Source: Camellia lanceoleosa
Lineage: Eukaryota; Streptophyta; Magnoliopsida; Ericales; Theaceae
Direction of reading: 5' to 3'
NCBI GenBank assembly: GCA_025200525.1
Contig: CM045770.1
Coordinates: 80,836,847 to 80,900,846, forward strand
Length of the DNA stretch: 64,000 bases
Shown: in pieces, positions 13,110-24,523 of the stretch
Layout: each line of letters begins with the position of its first letter
Position numbering within the stretch: the stretch's first letter is position 1
Program-made: the position numbers and the translations under genes
The notes under the pieces: model-generated
Seen by the model: only the letters and a program-made list of their open reading frames with translations
Told to the model about the DNA's origin: nothing
Database searches by the model: none

Positions 13110-13380
13110 TGAGCATAGGAGTTCACGCTTGAGCGAGAACTCTGAGTGCATACACTTCCGCTCGAGCGACTTGAGTCACACTTGAGTGTAAAATGCAAGC
13201 CCTCAGAAGTTCTTATGTTTTGCAGCACGCTCGAGCGAGGGAAGTCACGCTCGAGTGAGGGTCTGAGTCTCACACTCGAGCGAGGATCGAGCGTCCGTCA
13301 AGCGTGAAAAACAAGCAACCAGTACTTTTTTCAAAGTTTACAGTTCGCTCGAGCGAGGGAAGTCACGCTCAAGCGAACTG
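13110..13380. repeat. CGCTCGAGCG palindrome array in the 12112-18323 LTR
   Basis: About eight copies of CGCTCGAGCG or CpG-decayed forms, often spaced as pairs (...CGCTCGAGCGAGGGAAGTCACGCTCGAG...). One further related site lies past the inserted element at 17163. The minus-strand open frame 12899-13273 is not supported. Confidence 0.8.
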
Positions 13381-13617
13381 TTACCCAAAAAGCAACCTAA
13401 GAGGGGGGTGAATTAGGTTTCTACAAATTAAAATTAATAATACCCCAATAAAATTAACTACTAGTACAACAAATTATTAATAAGCACAATGAAGAACTTA
13501 GTAGTAAATGATCAAGCAAAATAACAACGAAGTATAACTAACATACAGGGTAAATCAAATGATTAACACATGAATATTAGATAGCTATAGCAGTAGTAGG
13601 AAAGTAAAGAGATTAGG

Positions 13618-14197
13618 TGTGACGATCCCAAAATGTTAATCGTAATTATAAGTGATTAATGATGTATTGAATTTTAATTATGACATGTGCCAAGTGATTA
13701 ATTGTGATATTATGAACATATGTGTATGGATATGAAAATTGAAAGCCTTAGCGGCATTCGAAATCAAAATTGGTTACATGAATAAATCATTTGGAATTTT
13801 TAGAACACTATGATAAGTTTAATTGGAATTGATTCAATTTACTGAAACTGTCTGTGGTCGGATTGAGCCTTAATTGGAACTATTTTGAGTAAATTGAGTT
13901 TTATGATAACTTTGATTAATTGCATTTGCCCAAGATGTTGCATGATTAGTATCTAATTCAGCTCTATTCATGATTTAAAATTTGATTAAGTGTAGTAAGT
14001 GTTTGGGCATTTTGTGATGGTGAGTGTAGGAGATTAAATGTCGTGGGTGTACCAACTGGGTGTGTGTGTGTGCAGAGAAACCAGTGTGGGTGTGTGTATG
14101 TGACTACACGTGATGTGCAATTCAAATGGAAGGGTGTGTGTGTATAATCTGATGCTTAAAATGAAGGTTTTCATTCATTTGGTTTATTGTGTTGTGA

Positions 14198-14260
<63 letters not shown>

Positions 14261-16101
14261 ACTCATCTAGAGAGAGAGAGCTCAAGATTTTGAAGAGGAA
14301 GAAGAAGAGAGCTAGGAAGAGACCATCCTATAATTTGAAATCAAGCTCTAGGTAAGTGTTTATTTATGAATTGGACTCATCATATCTTTGGATTTAAAGA
14401 AATTATAGAGTTAATGTAAGAGATAGCTCATAGATGATGAATATAGAAGATTAGCTCACATGCATGAACATTTATGTGTTCTAGTGTTGAATTCATGGAA
14501 GTAATTTGGTCTCTTGCATATATTTTGTCATAGAAAATCAAGACATAGTTGAATTCCTTCATGCATGGATGATTTCATGAAGATTTATTTATATATTTTG
14601 CAATTCATGCATGGGTTTTCAAGATTGAAGGAAAATGTCATGGATTTTGAGGATTTAAATTTAATCAAGAGGAAATCATGCATGAGTTTTCCAACTTGAG
14701 GAGGAAACCTCCATGAAGTCCAAGATTAAACTTCAAGATTATGAGTTTGATGTTTTAATTTAAGGGTTTGAACTATTTTCATGGAATTTGAGTTTCAATT
14801 TAAAGTTATGAGATTGTTAGAAGCTATAGATGGTAAATTCAACATGTTTATGGGAGGTTTTGGGCCTTGATTTGCTTGAACATGAAGTTGAAATTGCGAA
14901 TTTATATGTTTATGAGTTTCTGATTCAGTAATTTAAACATGATTGAATAATTATAATTTAATGTGTATGAGCCTAATTTAAGTTTAATTGTGTAATTAGT
15001 GAACTTAAAAGGGTTTGTATATGATTAGAGTCTTTATATTTTAATTAGTTTGGTTAATACATGGCTAAACATGTTTTAATTAGAGGTTAAAGGAAATTAA
15101 TAATCTAATTAATTCATAATTCTTGTCATCCAATTTAAAAGCTTAAAGCTTAAGTGAACTAAACATGTTTAAGATGATTGTGTATCGTGCTATACATATT
15201 TGTGATTATAGGTCACGAGTCAAGGACTGCTTGACCAACCGTTCTGGAAGCCCACTGTGAGTAACGTTATTGTAAAGATATGTTCATATGAATTACGTTT
15301 CAAATGTGATTTGATAAGTTATGATTTCTGAAATGATATTTGTTTACGTGAACGAATGTCCTATGTTTAAAATCTATTATGGCATCCATAGATAGTCCCA
15401 AGTCATGGGGGACAGCAGGTTAATGTGGGTCCATGACATATATGTGATTACGAGATCTCGTTAGCCACTTCATTATGGTGATATGTGTTTAATCTGTATC
15501 CAGAACCGATTACTCTAGTCGGAAGACGATATGTGATATGTTCTATGAGATATACCATTATGTTATGTTTTGATATAAGACTAATATGAATGATCGTGTC
15601 ATGATTTGTTTTATGGATATGATATATTTGGAATTCGTTCACTAACCCCTTTATTTTAATGTTATTCATTGGGCTTTAGCTCACTGTTTATATATATATA
15701 TATATATATGTATAGGTGAGCGTTCTGGAGGACAAGTCTAGAAGGAGTCTTTAGTTGAGTCACCGTTTTGAAGCCTACCGCGTGGTTTTGAGTGCCTTAG
15801 AGTTGAGGCTAGGCCTAGAAGGCCGTTGTCAAGCTTTTGATCATGAAATAAACTTTTATTATGTGCATATGTTATGTATAAGATGTTAAGTTATAAGTTA
15901 TGTATTGAATGTAGGTAAATTAATGTTTTTGCATGTAAATATTTGTTCATATAGATGCACAACTCATTGGACTATTGGTGTTTTTGCATATTACTTCCGC
16001 TAGCCTCGATTATTTATGAATGTATAGGAAGGCCTTTGGTAATCTCAGATTACTAGCCAGTTATGGCGCCAAACTTATAGGGGCGGGTTTGGGTCATGAC
16101 A
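13618..16101. mobile_element. Solo LTR (gypsy, Tekay-like)
   Basis: TGTGACGATCCC to GGGTCATGACA, 2484 bp. Flanks TTAGG (13613-13617) and TTAAG (16102-16106), one mismatch. TATATATA then a (GA)n leader at 14196-14280, donor-like CTAG|GTAAGT at 14352, acceptor-like TATAG|GTGAGC at 15715. The 3' block GGCCTTTGGTAATC...GGGGCGGGTTTGGGTC is shared with the solo LTR ending at 2337. The Arg/Glu-rich open frame at 14110-14355 is the (GA)n leader. Confidence 0.9.
14210..14280. repeat. (GA)n microsatellite
   Basis: AGAGAGAG tract interrupted by A runs, directly downstream of TATATATATATA in the solo LTR leader. Confidence 0.9.
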
Positions 16102-18407
16102 TTAAGGAAAAGGAGACAAACAGATTTATAGTGGTTCGGTTTCAACCAAGTCTACATCCACTCTTCAAGTTTCACTTGAGATTTTTCACTATTTTCTAGC
16201 TTCACAGGGGTGCTAGCAACCTCTTTACAAATAGAGCAATCCTCCACGGATTTTACACAAAGTTCACAAGCCCAAACCCTAACCCTTGCAAATCTTAGGT
16301 GATTCACAATCACTCTCAAGATTTCAATAACAGTGTTTGCAACACTTTTACAAGATGAAATGGTATTTTTGCTTTCAAAGAAAGTTTACAATTAATATCT
16401 CTCAAAGATAGATATATAAAATAAAGTTTTGATTTTTCTGTAAATCTCACATAGAAAATACGGGCTTAAAGCTATACAACTTAATGTATAATTTTTGAGA
16501 GAGGATGTAAACAAAAATTGAAGAACACTTCTCAGAAAATTTTTCAGAGAATAGATGTGAGTAATTATAGATCAAAGAATATTTTCTGGTTTTTTGTAAC
16601 TTGTTTACATTAAAGACTTTGGTATATATGATGAAACTTATAGCCGTTTATAGCCGTTGTATTCATTTGAATTTATAGTCATTTATAGCCGTTGTACTCC
16701 ATCATTACTAATTTGAATATCTTTCACTCCATCATTACAAATTTGAATATCTTCCACTTGAACCTTTTGAACTGCTGCTGTGCTGGGCTGTTTGAACCTT
16801 TGTTTTTGGGCTATTTGAACTCCTAATTTAATCAAATATTAAATACATTCTAACAACATTTATGATAAAGGTTTAGGTGAGAAATAATAGGAAAAAATAA
16901 ATTTTGATTCTATTTTTCTTTTTCAAATAAATTAAAACAAAAAATCATCAAAATAAATGTTAATTCTATTTTTCTCTTTCAAATAAATCATCATAATAAA
17001 TTTTGATTCTATTTTTCTCTTTCAAATAAATCATCAAAAATAAATTTTGATTCTATTTTTCTCTTCCAAATAAATTAAAAACATAATTAAATAAATCATC
17101 AAAATAAATAAGTCTAATACGAACCTTCACTTCTTGCATGTCCGCTAAAGGGAGGAAAGCCACGTTCGAGCGTGGACTCTGTTTTCAGCAAAATTTAAAA
17201 AATATTTTCAAGTACATTCTAGCATCTTCATTCCATCCTAGGCACTCCTAGGCCATGTTTAAGACCCCATATGAGGTTAAAGGCTAGAAAAAACACTAAG
17301 AACAAATGAAATAAGTTATGTACAATCAGAACGTGTGTATTCAATGTATGAATCTACCATATTATGTAGGTCACGCGCCTCAGGATAGGTGAATTGCCCA
17401 CTTCACCGTCTATTCAGAGCTACCAGTTATTTGTGAGTAATAACTTTGTAAAGTTATGTTCAATGTTAAATATTTTCTAAACGCTATGACATGTAATGAT
17501 TAGTTTCTGAAATGCTATGTTTTGAATGAATGAATGATCGTCCAAAATTCTGAAAGTTATTCGTGGCATCCTTAACATCATATGATATGCATCCCTTATG
17601 GGTCATCGAGTCCCTTCATGGGTCATCAGGTCCCTTTATGGGTCATCGGAAACGTCTTTGTGCATATGAGTCATTAGAAAGCCTTCATGGCAGTCCCTTG
17701 TGGGTCGTCGGATTTGTTAATACTAATGGATATGCCACGTACTATGATATAATATATGTTTAAGTTCTGAATACAAATGCAACCATGCCAATGAATCTAC
17801 TCTGTTATGACATCCGATTACGTACAAGACTTTATTTCTGTATGGACATCATTCAGTAAAATCTTCACTCTGTTATTATTTAGTGAGCGATCACTCACTA
17901 TTTATATTATGTATGTAGGTGAGCAGGCACGTGACCAGGCCCAAAGTTGACGGCCTATGTTTCAGTTTTTGTCAGCCAACCTTTGCGCCTCCCAGGAGAT
18001 TCCGGATGAAGTCAAGTTTTCTGGCTGTTTTTGTAATCATATTAGACCATATTTGTGTGTTAAGTTGTGGGTGAGATTTTTGGCATGTACACCTAAGTGT
18101 GCTATGTAAATATTATACCTTTTGACTTCACTCAGAAGCCCATAAAAGTTTTAAGTTATTCTATCACATGTATGTCATCACAATTTCATTGATCTCATAT
18201 ATTTTGTATATTTGCTTTCGCAGCCCCTAACTATATGCTAATCTGTCAAGAGGCATTTGGTAATCCAAGGATTACTGGCCTGTTACGATACTAAATCCAT
18301 TGGGGTGAGTTCGGGTCGCGACAGGAATACATATGGCTTTGTAGACGATTGCGCTCACTCCTCGGCCGATCTCGTCAGTGATTTTATAATAGGTTGAGTC
18401 GTGTAGG

Positions 18408-18949
18408 CAGGAACGGAACCAGGATTTCATTATCAGAGGGGCCAAAAGAAAATAATTTTTTTCGTCATATACACAAAACAAACATGTATGTATAATATGA
18501 TATATATAAATATAAATTATATATACATAAAAATAATTAAATACCATAGAAGCAATTTCTAATAAGATGAAGAAGTTTTTTTTGGTGTAAAATAGAAAAA
18601 GAATTCAAGATGGAAGAAGAATGACATATATGTATATATTTTATATGAGTAATGTTAGAGATCATGAAAAATATATCATGAAATACATCATGAAAATTTT
18701 TCATCCCTTAATTAGTCTTGATTAGTGTGTGGTGTTTTATTGTATGGGTAATCCAAAGGTTGAGAATCTTCCATGATAATATTCATGATATATTTTTCAT
18801 GATCCCTAGCATTACTGATTTTATATTGGGGAGGCCATTTTATGTATAAAATGATATATATATTTTCAAAATTTTCAATTGCAAACAATAATTTTTAGAA
18901 AAACAGGGGGGTCATGGCCCCCCATAATCTTCTCCTAGTTCCGTCCCTG
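18408..18949. mobile_element. hAT-type non-autonomous element
   Basis: Inverted ends CAGGAACGGAACCAGG and CAGGGACGGAACTAGG, flanked by a perfect 8-bp duplication CGTGTAGG (18400-18407, 18950-18957). An 8-bp TSD with a CAGGG-type end is characteristic of hAT. 542 bp including a nested 161-bp MITE, no transposase. It sits between codons 15 and 17 of the kinase. Confidence 0.92.
18652..18812. mobile_element. MITE nested in the hAT element
   Basis: 161 bp with 30-bp inverted ends (ATGTTAGAGATCATGAAAAA left; ATGCTAGGGATCATGAAAAA right), two mismatches, flanked by TA on both sides (18650-18651, 18813-18814), suggesting a Tc1/mariner-type TSD. A degenerate relative lies at 58566-58730. Confidence 0.78.
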
Positions 18950-18995
18950 CGTGTAGGTACTGAACCTTTCTGGGTTTTTCGATTTCTTGGGCCAT

Positions 18996-19659
18996 GGATT
19001 GATGTTCAGAGATGGGTTTGTGAGATTTATTGATTTTAAATGGTTTTCTTAAGCAAGAAAATGGAAGAGAAAAGTTAGAGAGAGAAAAGGAGATGAGAGC
19101 CATGGATTGATTTTTTTCCTTCAAATTACTCATCAAAACGATGTTATTTTGGTTAAATTTAATGTCAACCATTAGATTAATCTCCCTAGGAGATGAATAT
19201 AAGCTTTTCACTCTAGACGATCCTAACGCACTTCATACAGATCACTACACTTTCTCTGTTTTTTTGGATTTTATTTTATTTTTTTTGGATGCTTTTGGTG
19301 CTTCAAAAAAGTTGACAAATCACTACACGCCACCTCAGAGTCGGCCTAAAAGTGGATTGGGGACTTATCCACATTGCTTCAAGAAGTTTACCTTCTCACT
19401 AAAATAAAAATATTGAGTGTACACTAGTGACGCTATATAAATGAAAGATTACAAATTGATAAATTTTATCTCCCATTAACACAATACTATGGAATTCCCA
19501 CCACAAAATGATAATATCGTATCATTATTATATTTAATATTTATTTTTAATTGTCTCTCATATACTTACAAAAAAGCAAAGAATTATAAAGTATAGTTTT
19601 TATTTGATTTAATTCTTATAAAAATTATTTTTAAATGAAATTTTATTTTTCTATGGTTA
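18996..19659. other. 5' flank of the kinase pseudogene
   Basis: Sequence upstream (minus sense) of the kinase ATG. It is more complex than the repeat DNA to the right, with a leader-like purine-rich stretch 19038-19105 adjacent to the start, so it probably includes the former 5' UTR and promoter. No other gene seen. Confidence 0.5.
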
Positions 19660-20140
19660 CTTCAAATTTTGCATATTTTTTAGATGCATTTTTTGTGGGG
19701 GCTTTATTTTTACTTTTTTTTTACCATCTAAAAAAAATCTAGATGTTTTTAAAAAATAAATATAAAATGCCTAAAATATTTTTTAAAAAAAATTTAACGA
19801 AAAAAACATAAAAACTCATCTATAAATAATTTTTGAAATTAAAAAAAAAAACAAAAACAAAAACTCTCAGCAAATATATTTTTTGAAAATAAAGGAGAAC
19901 TACTTTAAAATATTGGAAAAAAATTGCATATTTTTAGATGCATTTTTTATGGAAGCTTTACTTTTATTTTTACCATCTAAAAAAAAAAATCTAGATTTTT
20001 TAAAAAATAAAATAAAAAATGACTAAAATTTATTAAAAATTCACTAAAAACTCATCTAAATATAATTTTTGAAAAATTAAATCAAACACAATTGTTTTAA
20101 AAAAAAATTTGCTCTCAGCAAATATATTAACAAATCCAAA
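19660..20140. repeat. ~255-bp tandem duplication
   Basis: TTTAGATGCATTTTTTGTGG at 19680 and TTTAGATGCATTTTTTATGG at 19935 begin two collinear copies ending in CTCTCAGCAAATATATT (19862-19880 and 20113-20130). AT-rich and non-coding. Confidence 0.8.
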
Positions 20141-20639
20141 AAAGATCCAAATTCTTTTTTCAGCCTCACATTATGCCCAATGCCCGTTCATAATGTTCCA
20201 ATTCTACTCTCATGCTCTACCTTTCAAATCCGATCCATCCATAACCCGTCCCACACACCACCCACCATAATAAATCCGACCGCCATTGTTTGGCTGCTCG
20301 CCACCTCAACCACACAATTCTTAAAAATAATTTGTTGAATGTATTAGTAGTATTCAAAAAATTTATAACAAAAAAAAAAACACAATTGATGTGACAATAC
20401 CCTTCTACTTTCATTCAAATTTCACCTCTTCATTAATTATAGCCATTCTGGTTTAATAACAGTTGAAAATGATATATTAATTAGTGTAATAATTAGTATA
20501 TTAATTGATGATGTGACATAATTTAAAATATTTTTGATATTTGTAATTTGTACAATGAGTGTGGTCAATAATAATATCATAATTAGTGTTGGTACATTAG
20601 TTAGTACACTAATTGATAAATATAATATCACCGAATGAC

Positions 20640-22465
20640 AATTTGAACAAATAAAAAACAATTGAAAACTACTATTCAAAAATTAGAACTCAGAAATTAA
20701 TAAATAAATAAACATGATGAATTAACAACTGAAAACAACGATTTAAAAACTAGAACACAAAAAGGGGAAAAAAAAAAAAAAAAAAAAAGCCTCATAAAAA
20801 CGATTAAAAATAGCTGAATTAAAGTACACTTCATAAAAGAAATTAAAAAAATCATATCATGAACTAAAAGCTGAAAACAATTCAAAAATTAGAACACAAA
20901 AAGAAAAAGACCCCATAAAAACAATATAAAAAAAAGGCCATAAAATATTAAAAGATATGAAAATTAGAAAAATTAAAAATTAGAATAGAAAAAAAAACAT
21001 AAAACCTAACTAAAAATTTGAACAATTAAGAAAAAGAAAAAATCCCCAATAAAAACAATTAAAAAGAAAAGCTGAATTCAACTACAATTATAATGAAAAC
21101 TCAAAAAAAAAAAAAAAAAAAAATATGAACTAACAGCGGAAAACAACAATAAAAAATTAGAACACAAAAAAGAAAAAGCCCCATGAAAACAATTATAAAA
21201 AAGCAAAATTAAACTACACTTCAAAAATTGAAACTCAAAAAATAAATAAAAACACGAATTAACAGTTGAAAAAACCATTTGAAAATTATTAAAACACAAA
21301 AAGAAAAAAGAACCAATAAAAACAATTAGAAAATACGAATTAAACTACACTTCAAAAGGTAAAACTCAAAAAATAATTAACAAAACCTGGCGAATTTAGT
21401 TGAAAACAACAATTTAAAAATTATTAAGGCACAAAGAAATAAGCCCCAATAAAAATAATTATAAAAAAAGATAAATTCAACTACAATTTAAAAATGAAAA
21501 CTCAAAATAAATAAATAAATAATGAACTAGCAGCAGAAAACAATTTAAAAATTAGAACACAAAAAGAAAAAGAGCACATAAAAACAATAAAAAACTGCCA
21601 AAAAATGAAAAAAAAAAAGCAAATGAATTAAACAATTTAAAAATTAGAATACAAAAAAATCCTACAAATTTGATAAATTAAAAAAAAAATAAAAATACAA
21701 TTCAAAAATTAAAACTCAAAAAAAAATAAAAAATAAACATGATAAACTTACCACTGAAACAATAATTTAAAAATTAGAAAACATAAAACATAGCTACAAA
21801 TTTAAAATTTTGAAAAAAAAATCAAAACTACAATTCAAAAATTAAAACTCAAAAATAAATAATAATAAAAACATGATGAACTAGAAGCTGAACTCAACAA
21901 TTAAAAAAAAATTATAACACAAAAAGGAAAAGCCCCCATAAAGAAAGTTACAAAAAAAAAAAAAAAAAAAAGAGGCAAATTAAACTACACTTCAAAAATT
22001 AAAACTCAAAAAATAAATTTAAAAAAATGACAAATTAACAGCTGAAAACAACAATTTAAAAATTATTAGAGCACAAAAAGAAAAAAGGCCCAATAAAAAC
22101 AATTAAAAAAAGCTGAATTATTTTTTGGGTAATTAAAAATTTTTAAAAAAAAGTTGAAAAACAACCATTTGAAAATTTGAACACAAAAGAAAAAGCCCTC
22201 ATAAAAACAATCAGAAAAAGCCGAATTAAACTACACTTCAAAAATTAAAATTCAAAATAAATTTTTAAAAAAATAACGAACTAACAGCTAAAAACAACCA
22301 TTTGAAAATTAGAATACAAAAAGAAAAAAGCCCAAATAAAAACAATTAAAATAAAGATGAATTAAACAACGCTTCAAAAATTAAAAACTCAAAAACTAAA
22401 TTTAAAAAATGACCATTTAAACTGTTGAAAACAACTTAAAAATTAGAACACAAAAAGAAAAAGAG
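20640..22465. repeat. A-rich 133-bp tandem repeat, main array
   Basis: The core ATTAGAACACAAAAAGAAAA recurs near 20750, 20890, 21160, 21287, 21423, 21553, 21775, 21910, 22062, 22174, 22307 and 22441. Most intervals are 127-152 bp, with half-units at 20981 and 21642. Other conserved parts are GAATTAAACTACACTTCAAA and GAACTAACAGCTGAAAACAA. Same family at 24600-24790, 28450-28570, 29350-29840 and 36126-37000. Non-coding. Confidence 0.85.
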
Positions 22466-22599
22466 AAAATTAGTGAAAAATTCACTTTATCAATTGTTTA
22501 AGACAACAAATTCAGTGGATATTTTTTATTGATAAGAAGTTCATTTTTTGTAAAATAATTTGGTGAGAAGTACAAAAGGACATTTTATTGTCTAATTTT

Positions 22600-22915
22600 A
22601 CTGTTTAATTTATCTGTTAACTTTTCTTTTTATCTATTGACTTTTCATTGACTATCTGTTCAAATTCATATCTATCTATCGAAGTTTTTTTCTATCTGTT
22701 CAACTTTTTTCTGTGTAAATTTTCTATCTATCCAAATTTTATCTCTATAAATTTTCTATCTGTCCAAATTTTTATCTGTTTAATATTTTATCAATACAAA
22801 TTTTCTATTCAAATATCTATCTGTAGAAATTTTATCTATCTATATTTTTTTTATCAGTTCAAATTGAATTTATCTATTCAAAGAGAAAAAAAAACTAGAA
22901 AATTTATCTATTCAC
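22600..22915. repeat. TCTATCTGTTCAAATTTT-type minisatellite
   Basis: A degenerate pyrimidine-rich unit of about 18-35 bp (TATCTGTTCAAATTTT, TATCTATCCAAATTTT, ...) repeated about 12 times. A second array occurs at 29970-30180. Confidence 0.75.
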
Positions 22916-22919
22916 TTTA

Positions 22920-23955
22920 AAAAACATTTATCTGTTCATCATCATCATCATCACCAACAACAATCAACTATAATATGTATCTATATATCATCAATAAAGA
23001 AAAAGGAAAAAAAATGTTAACACAGATCATCACAAATCATCATCAACAACAGATCAACACAGTAACCAACAAAGTAAATTCCCAGCGCTAGCGTGTCCAC
23101 AACAAAGTAACCAAACTCACCACGATCAATGAGATTGCACATCAAAGAGGAAATTACCAGGGCTAGCGTGTCTACCAGAAAAACATGCTTTCCATTAGGT
23201 TTTGACAACCTGAGAGATCAGCCTAAAGTCAAATCGATTAAAACTCGAATTCGAAGATGAAGAACTGCAAAAAAATATGGAAGAGCCATCGAATTGCTTC
23301 TTTGACGAAGAAAACCTCCGGAATTTGGTCAATGAGATTCTACATCTTGAACTTAATTGAACCAAGAGCTTACACGCAGCCATTAACTTTAGAAACTGAA
23401 ATTTTTTGAGAAATCAAAGCTTGATGCTCCAGCTCCTGCCATTGCGCCACCGTAAACAAAGGTCGTAACCCCACCGCTGCTACCGCCACAGACGATGACG
23501 CACCACTCATTCCTCGGTTGTGCTGCTAGATCTGGTCACTCCGACCAGATCTCCGCAGTACTTCGAGCAGATCTGATCAGCGACATTGAGTTGGGGTAGA
23601 GATCCAAGGTAGACCGGCACCGACGATGATGACTTCTGTTTTCTTCAATTGTGATGACGGCGACGGTTCGAACAGTGGCCGAGATTTGTGAAATGAATCT
23701 GAGACCGATTGAGATGAAACTGAGAGAGTGAGAGGAGATCGGAGATCTAAGCACTACGACGGCGAGGTCGTCGTGATTGAAGCACCATGGCGGCGACATC
23801 AAAAAGAGAAGATGGTTGGCGGCGACGGTGGTTGTGTCAGCGACTGAAGAGGAAAGAAGAGAGATAGAGAGCCATGCGATGTATGCAAGGTTTGTTTAGA
23901 AAATAACATATATATGGTTATTTTGGTCATCTTATCTAAATCAGTCCCGCTACGT
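22920..23955. other. Noncoding stretch with GC-richer patch, no supported gene
   Basis: Contains a roughly 70-bp direct repeat (CCAGCGCTAGCGTGTCCACAACA near 23080, CCAGGGCTAGCGTGTCTACCAG near 23158) and a GC-richer patch 23420-23800. Minus-strand open frames at 23195-23383 and 23536-23802 look locally protein-like (the first begins MAACKLLVQLSSRCR). The composition does match a plant 5' exon, but no splice structure, promoter or family is recognisable, so I do not call a gene. Confidence 0.4.
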
Positions 23956-24523
23956 AGTTTGAAATTCTTGTAACTCGACTCGCTACGTAGTTTGAAATTC
24001 TTGTAACTCGACTGGTCCAAAAATCAAAATAATGTCATTTTGAACTTTTTTTTTTTCATTCTCTTATGTGTGTCTTCTCTTTTTCAATAAAGAAGAAGAA
24101 GAAGAAAGAAAGAAGAAAAAAGAGAAGAGAAAGAGGAAAGAAAGAATCAAAACCAAATCATCGTCATCATCAACACCATATCATCATCATCATCAATATC
24201 AAAAATGAAAGAAGAACAGAGAGAAAGAAGGAGAGGTCACCGTCGCAAATCATCCATCACCGTCACCCTTCGCCATCATCGTTGCTCACCGTCGCAAGGT
24301 CATCGTCACCATCGCAAAACCCTTACCATCACCGGTGATGGCGCCGGTGGGTGGAGCTCTCTCTCTCTATTTCCCTTTCTCTTCTCTCTTCCTCTCGCTT
24401 TCTCTCTCTCTCTCTTGCCCTCCCTCTGTTTCAAATATAAACAAGAGAAGAAGAAAAAAAAAACTGCCCAAAACAACATCGTTTTGGGTAGTTGAGCCAT
24501 TCGGACCAATTATTTTTTGAGCT
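23956..24523. mobile_element. TIR element, first copy of the family at 57495-58029
   Basis: The right end inverted (AGCTCAAAAAATAATTGGTC) matches the AGCTCGAAATTCTTTGGC terminus of the second copy, and the left end AGTTTGAAATTCTTGTAACT is duplicated in tandem (CGCTACGTAGTTTGAAATTC at 23949 and 23981). Degenerate ACGACGTCGT palindromes lie just inside both ends (near 24015 and 24470). The interior has GAAGAAG-rich, CATCATCATC and CTCTCTTCCTCTC parts. The three overlapping open frames are shadows of this low-complexity sequence. Confidence 0.55.

Larger units (their letters stand above)
13398..17124. mobile_element. Unclassified element with AGAGGGGGGTGAAT terminus, host of solo LTR 13618-16101
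   Basis: Begins at TAAGAGGGGGGTGAATTAGG, a signature common at the ends of plant repeats, and after the inner LTR continues with AACAGATTTATAGTGGTTCGG..., also a familiar plant repeat motif. It ends before GAACCTTCACTTC at about 17124. The flanks share AACC (CAACC 13393-13397, GAACC about 17120-17124), a possible TSD. About 1.24 kb without its inner LTR. Three direct AAATTTTGATTCTATTTTTC runs lie at 16905-17060. No coding region. Superfamily undetermined; ends approximate. Confidence 0.55.
12112..18323. mobile_element. Solo LTR (gypsy, Tekay-like), interrupted
   Basis: Starts TGTAACAACCCCGACCC, ends GGGTCGCGACA. Flanks GAAAT (12107-12111) and GGAAT (18324-18328) differ by one base; the kinase frame shows GGAAT is ancestral. 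Without the insert at about 13398-17124 it is about 2.5 kb. Layout: TATA-like CTATATAAGG near 12419, purine-rich leader, donor-like AAG|GTAGGA at 12619, CGCTCGAGCG array, acceptor-like TGTAG|GTGAGC at 17918. No internal domain, hence solo. Confidence 0.88.
11945..18995 (-). pseudogene. BLUS1-like: BLUS1-like STE20-type protein kinase, N-terminal pieces, interrupted by transposons
   Basis: Three minus-strand pieces join in frame once insertions and one TSD copy each are ignored. 18958-18995 starts ATG (MAQEIEKPRKVQY). 18324-18407 carries HDSTYYKITDEIGRGVSAIV, the Gly-rich loop, then YKAICIP. 11945-12111 carries MNSTVVAIKSIDLD with the ATP-binding Lys, then, after an in-frame TGA at 12061-12063, [20 protein letters not shown] and DHRLWV. 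The pattern IGxGVSA..YKAICIPMNS..VAIK.IDLD is that of the plant STE20 kinase group including Arabidopsis BLUS1, which acts in blue-light stomatal opening. The reading frame stops at the Athila LTR edge (11944), so the rest of the gene lies left of the window. The stop plus four insertion layers make it a pseudogene. Confidence 0.88.

Noticed and set aside
12899..13273. 124-aa minus-strand ORF
   Set aside because: Covers the CGCTCGAGCG array inside a solo LTR; no family resemblance.
14110..14355. 81-aa Arg/Glu-rich ORF
   Set aside because: It is the (GA)n leader of a solo LTR.
18912..19211. 99-aa minus-strand ORF starting at 19211
   Set aside because: Its Met lies upstream of the kinase start, and the C-terminal part reads into the hAT element; only the MAQEIEKP segment is real kinase.
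20217..21299. Phe/Leu-rich minus-strand open frames
   Set aside because: Produced by the A-rich tandem repeat on the plus strand.
23195..23802. Minus-strand ORFs that look like plant 5' exons
   Set aside because: No promoter, splice structure or family match, and they lie within a repeat-flanked block; recorded only as a noncoding stretch.
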